NCBI RefSeq assembly: GCF_000223985.1
Contig: NZ_AFWV01000010.1
Span: 1-64,000, forward strand
DNA: 64,000 nt
DNA from: Thiocapsa marina 5811
Lineage (GTDB): Bacteria; Pseudomonadota; Gammaproteobacteria; Chromatiales; Chromatiaceae
Reading direction: 5' to 3'
How positions within the stretch are numbered: the first letter of the stretch is position 1; each line of letters opens with the position of its first letter. Positions 1 to 7,760 of the stretch are shown in pieces. Below the pieces are notes generated by a model, which saw only the letters and a program-made list of their open reading frames with translations, did no database searches and had not been told where the DNA came from. A program made the translations under genes and the position numbers.

Positions 1-197
1 AGACGGCTCTGCGCACCGTCGAGCAGACGCGCACACAAACGGGGTTGAGCGTGACCGCGCGGATCCTCGACGCGACCTACGAGATCGGCCGTACGTGTTC
101 CGACACCTTCCGCGACGTCAAGGATCGGTTCATTCGCCACGATTGCGTGAACGGACAATGGAACTACCTCGTCGATCCAAATGGGTTCGCTTGTTAA
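1..197 (+). CDS. C-terminal end of an ISAzo13-like transposase (cut by window edge)
   Basis: The frame is open from the window edge to a TAA at 195-197 and gives 64 residues. The pattern (T-T-GL-V...LD-TYE-G...SD...H...WNYLVDP) matches what I know of the C-terminal tail of ISAzo13/Rhodopirellula-type DDE transposases, which ends in WNY-x-I-x-P. No catalytic residues are visible because the rest lies outside the window. The family call rests on the tail pattern only. Whether the gene is intact upstream cannot be seen. It fits the mobile-element-rich surroundings. Confidence 0.5.
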   Translation, partial: TALRTVEQTRTQTGLSVTARILDATYEIGRTCSDTFRDVKDRFIRHDCVNGQWNYLVDPNGFAC

Positions 198-381
198 AAT
201 GTTTAACTAGTTTTTGAACCGTTACTTAGCGTGGGTAGGGCCTCGGACTTTTGTGGCAAAGCATCCGCTACCTTTCGACCCGCTCAATAGCCACGCTCCC
301 CGGCGCATCGACCTGGCATGACGACCACGCTTGGAGCCTGTGCTATGCTCCGCGCACACGTCACGGAGGAAATCGAGCACC

Positions 382-420
382 ATGGACTCGACGACGATAG
401 ACCAAGCCGAACTGCCTTGA
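382..420 (+). CDS. possible 12-residue leader peptide
   Basis: An ATG at 382 follows a GGAGG at 365-369, 12 nt upstream, and reads MDSTTIDQAELP before TGA. The last codons lie inside the left arm of the hairpin at 405-450. This layout resembles a translated leader before an attenuator or terminator. No structural gene follows directly, so it could equally be chance or a remnant. Confidence 0.2.
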   Translation: MDSTTIDQAELP

Positions 421-455
421 GCGATTGATGATCGTTCGAGGGGTTCGGCTTTTTT
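405..455 (+). terminator. long-stem rho-independent terminator
   Basis: The arm AGCCGAAC (405-412) pairs with GTTCGGCT (443-450). Inside it CCTTGAGCGAT pairs with ATCGTTCGAGG through G-U-tolerant pairs around a TGATG loop, so the stem is about 20 bp. TTTTT follows at 451-455. The T run makes it directional on the plus strand. No clear gene precedes it, so it may end a short RNA or the leader frame at 382-420. Confidence 0.6.
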
Positions 456-542
456 GTTGTCCGCTCTAGGCTGCACGCTTGGGTTCCCATTGAGGCCATA
501 AACTAATCTGTCTCCTTTTTCGATGAGCTTAGTGAGTATTCA

Positions 543-755
543 ATGAGGCAAGAAACATACTTTTACGCTGGCACAAAGAAAATCGGAAGTGTTCCGTTTT
601 TGCTGTCTTCCCTGTTCGTGGGAATGGCAGTAACGTTTCGCGGTGGAAGCATGGAGAAGACGTACGAAGTCACTGGCTGGCGTTATTTATTTTCCAGCTT
701 CGCGGAAGATGATCAGTGCCTATTGGTTTCTGTCAGTGAGACTAGTGTAAACTAG
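543..755 (+). CDS. small hypothetical protein (70 aa)
   Basis: An ATG-initiated frame of 70 residues in A/T-richer DNA than the neighbours. It has a hydrophobic stretch at residues 14-31 (GSVPFLLSSLFVGMAVTF) followed by a polar half with two Trp/Tyr-containing turns. There is no strong Shine-Dalgarno sequence. I do not recognise a family. It lies just upstream of the broken gene at 804 in the same orientation, so the two may be remnants of one small cassette. It could also be a chance frame. Confidence 0.3.
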   Translation: MRQETYFYAGTKKIGSVPFLLSSLFVGMAVTFRGGSMEKTYEVTGWRYLFSSFAEDDQCLLVSVSETSVN

Positions 756-803
756 CCAGCCTCACGAATAATTTTAGATAGAGAGGGCGCAGGAGACGGG
801 ACT

Positions 804-1022
804 ATGACGCCATAACAAAGTACCGGACAGTTTGAAGTCTCTATTGAAGGGGAGGTCTTCGCGGTTTGTACTGCAAAAGAAGGAAAGACCACGTGGTGTG
901 GTTATGGCGAGTTTAGAAATCGGCATATAACCGAAACCGGGCGATACGAGCCGGACGCTATAAGCAAATGGAAAGTTGAGGTAAAATATTCCGCCACCGA
1001 ATCATCGATGACAAGCACATGA
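804..1022 (+). pseudogene. small gene with a premature TAA at codon 4
   Basis: A clear AGGAGA (791-796) precedes ATG 804, which is followed by ACG CCA TAA. After the TAA (813-815) the same frame stays open to TGA at 1020-1022 and reads like a real protein (QSTGQFEVSIEGEVFAVC... then CTAKEGKTTWCGYGEF...), ending in a Lys/Glu-rich segment. No ATG, GTG or TTG is available shortly after the stop to restart translation. A single C-to-T change in a CAA codon would explain the stop. Family unknown; about 72 residues if repaired. Confidence 0.45.
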
Positions 1023-1194
1023 CCCATTAACCGCACAAGATGCAACTCCGTTGTCCGCAAAAGAGCTGGATCTCGGACCTATCGCTTCCGGGAGCGTCAC
1101 CCCGTCGCTCGCGAACCACGCTCTCAAGTATTTTTCTGCGTCCAGATACCGAGTACGCCGCATCAAAAACATCTTCGTACGAGTGCATTCATGA
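1012..1194 (+). other. open frame without a start codon
   Basis: After the stop of the broken gene, another plus frame is open from 1012 to TGA 1192-1194 (60 residues). Its protein-like composition ends in an Arg-rich tail (YRVRRIKNIFVRVHS). It has no ATG or GTG start, only an internal TTG. It may be a degraded second small gene. A 66-residue minus-strand frame covers the same bases and is no better supported. Confidence 0.2.
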
Positions 1195-1292
1195 ATAGGC
1201 ACGAGAACGGCGACTTCACTTTCCCGCGTTGTCTGTTTGAAATATGGTACCTGGAAAGTTTGCTGGCCTTGTTCATTATCCCGTCCACCCCG

Positions 1293-3017
1293 TCATGCCG
1301 CGACCGGCATCAGATAGGGTAATTTCGGCGGGCGTGGCCGTCGGCGTCGCGGTCGCGGCGGCAAGGGCACACGCAGGATGAGTTGCTCGAACAGCGCGGG
1401 GTGTGTCCGCCCGAAGAAGCGCTCTGCGGCGGTCGTACTGTCGGGGCGGCGGATGTGGAAGTTGTGCACGGCCGTGAGCGCAGCGAGCCTGCGATCGCTC
1501 AAGCGATGACGCCCGTGATGATGCAGCGACAATTGGCCGTTGCGTCCTTCCACGCAGGAACTGCTGCGTTGGAACAGATCGGCGCAAGCGCCGGCGACCT
1601 GTTCGACCCGCGCGCTGTTCGCGGGCGCGAGACGCTGCAGCGGATGATCGGCGCGCCGCAGCGCGTCGAGCAACGCGGTACTCACCGCCTGCACGCGGTG
1701 TCGGGTCTCGGCCGCGGTGCTGCGGGCGGCGACGCGCTCGAGATAGATGGCAGGGATGAGCTGCTCGAGGACTGCCGCTTCCAGCTCCGGGGACAGCGCG
1801 AGGGCCTCGACCCTGGCGCTCACGGTGGCGAAGAAGAACGCGAGCGTAGCGAGCCACTGCACGGTCAGGCGCTCGGCCTTCATGATGCGTTCGCGGGCGC
1901 GCTCGGGCAGGTCGGCGGCCTCGGCCAATCCCTTCAGCCGCGTCCAGACCGCGGTGAAGCGCGCCGCCACGCGCTCCACCGGCTGCGTCTGTCCATCCAC
2001 CGGATCATATGGGTGATACAGCACACCGAGCTCGCGGATCAATTCACGCGCCTCGCTCTGCCGCTCCCGTGCGCGGTCGCGTTCGGTCTCGCACGCGACC
2101 AGCGCGCTCAGGGCGGCGCCAATGCGGGTCTCGAAGGCGGGAGGACGCCCGGGCGGGCGCGGTACGCGCGCTTCGAACGCCTGCTGCGCCGCGCGCTCGG
2201 CCTCCCAGTGCGCCTGCGCGGCGGCGACGCCGGCTTCAGCCCGGCGCAGATCACGCGCCAACGCCAAGGCCGTGGCTTTGGAGACCTCGTGTTGGCCGTG
2301 AAAGAGGTCCGGGGAGTGGTGGGCACCGAGATCCGTCTCGGCATGCCGGCGCAACGCCTTGGCCTCGTCGGCGGTACTCTGGATCACCTCCACGGCGAGC
2401 CCCGTGCAGGCGTCCTCCAGCGCAGCGGTCCAGGTCGCCGCAGTGCGATCCGCGGCGTAGTGCTCCAGCAGGATGAAGTTCGACACCGGCTCGATGGCCA
2501 CCAAGCAGATCCCCGGATGAAAGGTTTCGTCCTCGCACACCGTCACCGCACGCGCCGGCATGCCCTCGGCGAGCGCCGTGCGCTGCTCCGCGGCCACCGC
2601 GACCACGGCCGTTTCCAGAGCGGCATTCAGTGCATGCTGCGCACCGTCGCTGATCCCGACGAAGGCCGACAGTCCGCTCAACTCCAGGAATTCACTCACC
2701 AGCCGGGTGCCGCCCGCCGCCCGCAACGTGATGCTGAAATGCGCCGCCAGCACCATGCGATGCAACCAAGCGACCCCGTCCGGGGTGCGTGCGAAGGCCG
2801 CCAAGCCCGCCGGCGGATCCCCGCACGGGACGTCCCGGCACCATCCCCGCAGGGTGCTGCGCGCGACACCCATATCCGCGGCCACGCCGCGTTGCGTCTC
2901 CCCTGTCGCCAGCCGTGTCTCGGCCGCCGCGATGGACTCGGCTTGTTCCAAGCGTGTGCGTCGCGTCACGACCCGATCCCACGGCAGAGTCTCGAATGGC
3001 CGGGTAGCGCAGCGCAC
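1293..3017 (-). CDS. DUF6399-type DDE transposase
   Basis: A 574-residue protein. Residues 20-60 form an N-terminal helix-turn-helix-like segment (GETQRGVAADMGVARSTLRG). An RNase H-like core has candidate acidic residues in VCEDETFH (about 160-167), HHSPDLFHGQHE (about 233-244) and SSSCVEGRNGQLSL (about 488-500). A long helical insertion separates the second and third. The last block is the conserved signature I associate with DUF6399 proteins, which are found as multicopy transposase-like genes in purple sulfur bacteria. The tail is Arg/Pro-rich. The large plus-strand frame opposite is a shadow. A partner inverted repeat lies just upstream at 3041-3117. It appears intact. Confidence 0.75.
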   Translation of the reverse strand: MRCATRPFETLPWDRVVTRRTRLEQAESIAAAETRLATGETQRGVAADMGVARSTLRGWCRDVPCGDPPAGLAAFARTPDGVAWLHRMVLAAHFSITLRAAGGTRLVSEFLELSGLSAFVGISDGAQHALNAALETAVVAVAAEQRTALAEGMPARAVTVCEDETFHPGICLVAIEPVSNFILLEHYAADRTAATWTAALEDACTGLAVEVIQSTADEAKALRRHAETDLGAHHSPDLFHGQHEVSKATALALARDLRRAEAGVAAAQAHWEAERAAQQAFEARVPRPPGRPPAFETRIGAALSALVACETERDRARERQSEARELIRELGVLYHPYDPVDGQTQPVERVAARFTAVWTRLKGLAEAADLPERARERIMKAERLTVQWLATLAFFFATVSARVEALALSPELEAAVLEQLIPAIYLERVAARSTAAETRHRVQAVSTALLDALRRADHPLQRLAPANSARVEQVAGACADLFQRSSSCVEGRNGQLSLHHHGRHRLSDRRLAALTAVHNFHIRRPDSTTAAERFFGRTHPALFEQLILRVPLPPRPRRRRPRPPKLPYLMPVAA

Positions 3018-3040
3018 GCGCTTGGTCTAAAGTCAATCTC

Positions 3041-3117
3041 GGCAGGATCTTCGAACATCTTTCCGACCCCTCGGTGAGTTTGCACTTCCAAGGGTAGGAA
3101 ATTTCGAGGATCCTGCC
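3041..3117. repeat. 15-bp inverted repeat upstream of the DUF6399 gene
   Basis: GGCAGGATCTTCGAA (3041-3055) is matched by TTCGAGGATCCTGCC (3103-3117) in inverse orientation with one mismatch and a 47-nt spacer. It sits 24 nt before the transposase start. It could be a subterminal transposase-binding site or an operator. I found no matching copy at the other side of the gene. Confidence 0.4.
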
Positions 3118-3216
3118 AAATCCCCGCACGTCTATCACCAAGCCCTGGGATCGGACTTGGCCGCGCTTATGAGCGAGGCCCCGTCTGGGTTGGAGAGGAT
3201 TGCGAGTTGCCGCGGA

Positions 3217-3354
3217 GGGTGCATCGATTTGGAAGTGAAGGGGTACATTGTGCCGGGGGAGAAAAGGTGGTCTGTCCCTTATTTTGCTGCGGTGGGGGTA
3301 TCGATTCGGAAGTGAAGGGGCTCAGTGTGCATGAGAAAAAAGTGGTCTGTCCCC
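3217..3354 (+). repeat. two-copy ~60-bp direct repeat
   Basis: Copy 1 (3217-3280) and copy 2 (3296-3354) share the order GG-T-TCGATT-GGAAGTGAAGGGG, then a short variable stretch, then AGAAAA-GTGGTCTGTCCC. Copies start 79 bp apart. The phrase GTGGTCTGTCCCC recurs in intergenic DNA of many environmental proteobacteria near mobile genes; this is from memory, not checked. No reading frame explains it. Confidence 0.5.
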
Positions 3355-3640
3355 GTTTCCACATGCTCCCGAGCCCCGTTGCCGCGCCTCCAGCGCGCCC
3401 CGGCTCGGACGCGGCAAACCTGGACACCTTCGTTAGCCAATCATCGCGGACGCGATGTGACGAAAAGGAGAGATGTCGATGAACGCATGCGGGAATTGGA
3501 AGCCGTTTGTGAGTGCGGTCAGCGATTTTGATGGTTTCGCGATCAAGTTGCGTGATGGGGGTCGGCGAAGCGCTCCCCCGGTCTCGCGCGGCCGGGGTGT
3601 GGGCCGGCGGCGCGAGGTGGATCCAGCGCGGTGGCGGGAC
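3355..3640. other. intergenic end region of the four-gene transposon
   Basis: I see no convincing gene here; plus-strand frames are shadows or chance. The left end of the transposon must lie in this stretch or just before it. TGATGGTTTC at 3529 weakly resembles TGATGTTTC read inward from 6956, but no target-site duplication is visible, so the boundary is not assigned. Confidence 0.3.
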
Positions 3641-3859
3641 TCAGAACAACAGGGGATCGTCGAAATCCGGTCCGTCGAACAGGTCCGGTTGGTGGTCGTG
3701 AGGCCGGTTTTCGTCGCGTTCGGCATCGCGAATTTGGGAGGCGTAGCGGGTCTCGAACTGATCGGTCAGTCGGAAGAGGACCTCCCGGATGGCGAGGACC
3801 GCGTCATCGGACAGGGGTGGCCAGAAGAATGGCTGCAGGGTGGTATAGGGCTGCGGCAT
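3641..3859 (-). CDS. small acidic protein of the transposon (72 aa)
   Basis: A 72-residue protein 18 bp downstream of the ATPase gene on the same strand. It starts with a Pro/aromatic segment (LQPFFWPPLSDDAV), has a predicted amphipathic helix (LAIREVLFRLTDQFETRYASQI) and ends very acidic (DLFDGPDFDDPLLF). No catalytic motif is visible. Its position suggests an accessory or target-related factor of the transposon, but I know of no assigned function. The acidic tail could mimic DNA or bind the ATPase; that is speculation. Confidence 0.6.
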   Translation of the reverse strand: MPQPYTTLQPFFWPPLSDDAVLAIREVLFRLTDQFETRYASQIRDAERDENRPHDHQPDLFDGPDFDDPLLF

Positions 3860-3877
3860 GGTGGTGCTCCGAGTGGG

Positions 3878-4723
3878 TTAACGTGGCAGGGCAGCCCGCC
3901 GCGGGGTGGCGGTGGCGGGCGGGGTGAAGACCTCGAGGAAGAGCGCCTCGTCGAGGTGGGGGCGCTCGGTTTGGGCGGCGACGGCGAGCAGCTCGGCGGC
4001 CAGGGTGGCGAGGATGCGGTAATTGCCGGCGGCGTGGTCGCAGAGGGTGTGCTGCAGGGGCTCGCTCATGAGGGCGGCGTTGCCGGCGCTGGCGCACAGG
4101 TGTTGCAGGCAGGCGAGCAGCTCCTCGCGGCGCGCATGCTCGGTGGCCAGACGGGTGCGGATGCGCGAGCCCAAGGGCAGCAGCTCCTCGCGGCGCAGGT
4201 GATCGGTGAGGCGGGTGTCCCCGGCGAGGACGACGCACAGCAGGGGTTGGGAATCGAAGCGGGCGCTGGCGAGCAGGCGCAGCTCGTTGAGCACGGCGGG
4301 ACTCATCTCCTGTGCCTCGTCCACCAGCAGCACGGCACGCCGACGCGTCGTCTCCAGATGGCCGAGCCAGGTGGCACGCAGCGCCTTGAAGCCGCCCCAG
4401 CGGTTGTGCGGACGCAGCGGGACGCTGAACAGCTCGCCGAGTTCGCGGTAGAAATCCCCGAGGCTGCTTTGGGGATGGTCGATGGCGCCGACGCTCAGAT
4501 CCGGGAGCCGGGCGAGGCGTTCGGCGAGCAGACGCAGCACCACGCTTTTGCCGGTGCCCGGTTCGCCGTGGATCATCGCAAACCCGCCCTCGCGGATCTG
4601 CGCCTGCTCGATGCGCCACAGGAACTGCTCCACGCGCGGGGGGATGTAGAGGGCCTCGATCGGCAGCTCCGAGGAGAAGGGATGCCATTTCAGCCCGTAG
4701 AGGGCGAGCAGTCGCGCATTCAT
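3878..4723 (-). CDS. transposon AAA ATPase (TniB/TnsC/ExeA-like)
   Basis: A 281-residue P-loop ATPase. Walker A GEPGTGKS lies at 53-60, Walker B VLLVDEAQEM at 131-140, a sensor-like LAGDTRL near 184 and an arginine-rich LGSRIRTRLA near 205. The N-terminus (LYGLKWHPFSSE) matches the ExeA/TniB type. In this family the ATPase selects the target and activates the DDE integrase. The start overlaps the integrase stop by 4 bp (ATGA), so translation is coupled. Length and motifs are complete. Confidence 0.85.
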   Translation of the reverse strand: MNARLLALYGLKWHPFSSELPIEALYIPPRVEQFLWRIEQAQIREGGFAMIHGEPGTGKSVVLRLLAERLARLPDLSVGAIDHPQSSLGDFYRELGELFSVPLRPHNRWGGFKALRATWLGHLETTRRRAVLLVDEAQEMSPAVLNELRLLASARFDSQPLLCVVLAGDTRLTDHLRREELLPLGSRIRTRLATEHARREELLACLQHLCASAGNAALMSEPLQHTLCDHAAGNYRILATLAAELLAVAAQTERPHLDEALFLEVFTPPATATPRRAALPR

Positions 4724-6165
4724 CGGATGTCCTCGGCGGTGTTCAGGGGCAGATAGGCCGGCGGCAGGCCGGTCGCGGCATGGGTCTCGAGGAGCTGGCG
4801 CAGCAGCGGCGCGATGCCGCCGGGCGCGCTCGGTTGCGGCAGCGGTGCGCCGGGCACCAGCGCACGGCGAGCCTCCCCGGCATTGGCGGCCTTATCCAGC
4901 GGACGCACGGGGCTCAAGATCGCACCGCTGTGCGGATCCACCAGATCGACATGGGCCAGATCCCAGCGCGCGTAGCGCAGATGCACCGTCTCCAGGGCGC
5001 GGTAGCGCGCGGGGATCTCCAGGCGGATGCCGGCCAGGCTGACGGTGCCGTCGGCCCGGCGCTGGCGTCGTGCGACCTCGATGCGAAAGGCCGCGCGCAG
5101 GGCAGCGGCGTCCGGGCAGGGGCGCGCCACGGTCGGGCCCTCCAGATAGCGCGCCAGCGGCGTGGTGGCCAATTCCGAATGGGTGCTGCGGTGATACTCC
5201 TGCTCGACCCAGGCTTGGGTGGCGCGGTTGAGGGTGTCCAAGGTCAGCCCCGGCTCGCCTTCGAGCATCGCCATCAGGCGGCCTTCCACGCGGCCCCAAA
5301 AGGCCTCCTGCTTGGCGTTCTGGTACGGTGAATAGGGCAGCGTGGTCTGGTGCAGGACGCCCAGTCGGGCCAATCCAGCGACGGTCTCCTCGGCCAGCAT
5401 CGCCGCGCCGTTGTCGGTCATCAGGGCACGCGGCAGGCCGCGCTTCATGAACGCCTGCGACAGTCCGTGCACCAGCACCTCGGCGGTCTCGTTGGTGTAC
5501 CACTGCAGGTGACAGACCAGGCGCGAGCGGTCGTCGATGACGCCGAACAGCAACGGCGTCAGCCAGGTTCCGGACGGCGTGAGCACCTTGCGCGAGCCGT
5601 GGTGGAAATCCAGGTGCCACAGCGCGGAGACGTATTCGACCTCGAAGCTGCGCACCTCGCGCTGCTCCAGGCGATCGCGTGCGGCCAACGCGCCGGCGGT
5701 GTCGCGCTTGGGGGTGGCGCGGCGAACCATCCCGTGGGCCTTCAAGTAGCGCCGCACGCTCGGATAGGACGGCACCGGGGTGGCGGTGCCGGCGAGGGTC
5801 GCGGCCAGGTTGTCGCGATGCAGCTGGGCGGTCCAGCCGGGATGATCGCGGTACTGCGCCTGCAGGGCCTCGCGGGCGGCGGGCAGCACACTCGGGAAGG
5901 CCCCGCGGTCGGCGCGCACGCGATTGCGCAGCACCGCCACCGGATCGGCGGCAGCGCGCGCGGCGTAGTACCAGCGCTCGAGGGTCGACACACCGAACCG
6001 AACATCCAGGCCGGTGACGGGATGGCGCCAGGTCTTGGCGGCCAGGGTGGCCAAGGCCGCCTGCAAGTCACCGTCCGGCGGCGGGGCGGCGAGTAGGGGG
6101 CCAATGATCGCAAAGCGCACGCGGGCCCACCGCTCGCGTTGCGGAACCTCGATGGGGATCGGCAT
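4720..6165 (-). CDS. DDE integrase/transposase (TnsB/TniA/Mu-like)
   Basis: A 481-residue protein with an N-terminal DNA-binding region, an rve-type catalytic core and a Mu-type C-terminal beta-barrel. The DDE triad is readable: D186 in WHLDFHHG, D251 in LMTDNGA and E287 in KQEAFWGRVEG, with 35 residues between the last two, the classic D35E spacing. It would cut and join the transposon ends. It appears catalytically intact and overlaps the ATPase gene. The start at 6165 leaves 96 bp to the zinc-ribbon gene stop. Confidence 0.88.
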   Translation of the reverse strand: MPIPIEVPQRERWARVRFAIIGPLLAAPPPDGDLQAALATLAAKTWRHPVTGLDVRFGVSTLERWYYAARAAADPVAVLRNRVRADRGAFPSVLPAAREALQAQYRDHPGWTAQLHRDNLAATLAGTATPVPSYPSVRRYLKAHGMVRRATPKRDTAGALAARDRLEQREVRSFEVEYVSALWHLDFHHGSRKVLTPSGTWLTPLLFGVIDDRSRLVCHLQWYTNETAEVLVHGLSQAFMKRGLPRALMTDNGAAMLAEETVAGLARLGVLHQTTLPYSPYQNAKQEAFWGRVEGRLMAMLEGEPGLTLDTLNRATQAWVEQEYHRSTHSELATTPLARYLEGPTVARPCPDAAALRAAFRIEVARRQRRADGTVSLAGIRLEIPARYRALETVHLRYARWDLAHVDLVDPHSGAILSPVRPLDKAANAGEARRALVPGAPLPQPSAPGGIAPLLRQLLETHAATGLPPAYLPLNTAEDIR

Positions 6166-6261
6166 AGGGGTCTCCCGGCGACAGTGCCGGGGTTTCCGAC
6201 ACCTTCGCGATCAGCCTAGCCGGGTGCCCGGACGCCTTCGAGCTGCATCCTCTGCGTGGCG

Positions 6262-6831
6262 TCAGCCGCCCTCGTGCAGCCTGCACGAACGACTCGTCAA
6301 GGGGCTTAAAAAGCGCAGCAACGCCACCACGGCGTCCGCGGCATCGCCGAGGAAGCGCACGAGCAGACTCCCCGGCGCCTGCTGCAGATCCACCGGCGGC
6401 ACAAAGCCCCCCTGCGCGCCGCACCACAGCGGGGTCTGCGGCAACTGCTCCCGCCACCACGTCTGCCAGCGCCGCAGGGTGCGGATCGGGACCGCCAGCG
6501 TCGCGGCCAAGGCGTCCGCTTGGGGGTGATGCCCGCTATGGCGCACGGAGGCCAGCACGACGATGAGGCCCAGATAGACCCGCCGGCCCAGGAACCGCAC
6601 CGAGCGCGGCGTCAGGCGCCGCCGACACTGCGCACAGCAGAAGCTGCGACGCGTCGCGAACGCCGCGCGCCATGGTTCCGGACAGCCTCGCGGCTTACGG
6701 GGGTAGTCGGCCTGATGCAGCACCCCGCCGCAGGCGGGACAACCCTCCCCTCGGGCGGCCTCGGCGAGGTCCTCGTCGATGTGCATCAACACGGCGAAAA
6801 ACGTGGGGCTTTCAAGGACGGCGTGGCACAC
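6262..6831 (-). CDS. zinc-ribbon protein of the transposon (189 aa)
   Basis: Two Cys pairs, CPAC at 31-34 and CCAQC at 65-69, frame a basic loop (YPRKPRG) and suggest a zinc ribbon. After it come a hydrophobic helix (YLGLIVVLASV) and a Trp-rich helix-turn-helix-like segment (VPIRTLRRWQTWWREQL). I chose GTG 6831 because the segment from there looks conserved. A longer frame begins at GTG 6894, and ATG 6786 (residue 16) is also possible. It probably binds transposon DNA, in a TniQ- or resolvase-like accessory role, but that is inferred from position only. A hairpin (GAGTCTCTT...AAGAGACTC) sits just upstream. Confidence 0.6.
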   Translation of the reverse strand: MCHAVLESPTFFAVLMHIDEDLAEAARGEGCPACGGVLHQADYPRKPRGCPEPWRAAFATRRSFCCAQCRRRLTPRSVRFLGRRVYLGLIVVLASVRHSGHHPQADALAATLAVPIRTLRRWQTWWREQLPQTPLWCGAQGGFVPPVDLQQAPGSLLVRFLGDAADAVVALLRFLSPLTSRSCRLHEGG

Positions 6832-6919
6832 TGATGGAGTCTCTTTGTCTTCGCAAACAAGAGACTCTCCCGACGGGTGCTGTTGTTCAAGCACCCCGAG
6901 GGAGGCACACCGCTCTCCC

Positions 6920-7681
6920 TCATGAAAGATGACGATTTAAGGGGGAAGAAACATCAGGGAAGGTGGCCGTACTCAATAGCGCTTCCAACGCCTCCTGCCC
7001 CAGCGTGTCGTGCAGACCGTCCGTGCAGATCAGAAAGGTCTCGTCCGGCGTCCAATCCCCCGGGCGCCAATGGATCGCAAAGTCATCCTCGGCCTCGTCG
7101 GCCCCGAGCATATGCTCCAGATCGTGATACAGCTGACCCACGTACTGGTCGGCGGCGCTCTCCCCACGCTCGACCATGGACTGAAAATAGGTGTGATCCC
7201 GCGACAACTGCTGCCAGCGACCCTCTCGGTCGATGCGATACACCCGCGAATCCCCGACGTTGAGCACGCTGAACCGCCCCGCGCGCCATTGCAGCAGGGC
7301 CAAGGTGCACGCCGAGCCGCGGGTGCGGCGATCCCCGGCAAGCGCTCGGCACAACGCCGGATGGACGTGCCGGCGAATCAGCCGCGGGCCGATCCAGCCG
7401 TCTTGCAGCAAATCGTCATGCTGCGGGCCGATTTCGCACAGGGCCTCAAGCACGGTGCGGCTTGCCCGCTGCGGGTAGGGGCTGATCGCGACGCCGTCGG
7501 CGACGGCGCAGAGTCCGTCCTGGCTCTCGGCGATGCCCAGGCGCGCGCGAAGATCGGGATATTGACTCACAGCGCCCGCGACCAAGAGCGCATCTTGCTG
7601 ATCGCGGGCGAGCAGGCCACGGTGTTGCGCAAACGCGAGCTCGATACCGTGCTTCACTTGCCGATCTCCCGTGGGCCGCAA
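6920..7681 (-). CDS. PP2C-family Ser/Thr phosphatase, 3' end lost
   Basis: A 253-residue PPM/PP2C protein. Metal and core motifs are visible: RDQQDALLV (26-34, usually N-x-D), VADGV (60-64), NVGDSRVYRI (141-150) and ICTDGLHDTL (218-227). The final D-N-x-T motif is absent; the frame runs out in an unrelated tail (PLNRHLS) beside the transposon. A metal-binding Asp is therefore missing and activity is doubtful. It lies 79 bp downstream of the HExxH gene on the same strand, probably one transcript. It would dephosphorylate Ser/Thr-phosphoproteins of an unidentified kinase. Confidence 0.75.
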   Translation of the reverse strand: MRPTGDRQVKHGIELAFAQHRGLLARDQQDALLVAGAVSQYPDLRARLGIAESQDGLCAVADGVAISPYPQRASRTVLEALCEIGPQHDDLLQDGWIGPRLIRRHVHPALCRALAGDRRTRGSACTLALLQWRAGRFSVLNVGDSRVYRIDREGRWQQLSRDHTYFQSMVERGESAADQYVGQLYHDLEHMLGADEAEDDFAIHWRPGDWTPDETFLICTDGLHDTLGQEALEALLSTATFPDVSSPLNRHLS

Positions 7682-7760
7682 CTGAGAGGCGACTTTTCAA
7701 GCAGGGTCACCCGCGCGATCGACCGGGATGACGCGGCAGCAACGATCCGCAGACCGATCG

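Larger units (their letters stand above)
3641..6894 (-). mobile_element. Tn7/IS21-like transposon with four genes
   Basis: Four co-oriented minus-strand genes: zinc-ribbon protein (6262-6831), DDE integrase (4720-6165), AAA ATPase (3878-4723) and a 72-residue protein (3641-3859). A DDE enzyme of the TnsB/TniA/Mu group overlapping by 4 bp with a TnsC/TniB/IstB-type ATPase is the hallmark of ATPase-assisted transposons. The first gene is transcribed away from the adjoining PP2C gene, which loses its 3' end at this side. Exact ends and target duplication were not found. The coordinates cover the genes plus the upstream hairpin only. Confidence 0.7.

Noticed and set aside
1383-3077. A 564-codon plus-strand frame opposite the DUF6399 gene
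   Set aside because: It is an antisense shadow of GC-rich coding DNA: His/Arg/Gly-rich composition and no domain, while the minus frame has clear transposase motifs.
3529-6956. Terminal inverted repeats TGATGGTTTC / TGATGTTTC as transposon ends
   Set aside because: The match is short and imperfect, and there is no target-site duplication or internal end repeats.
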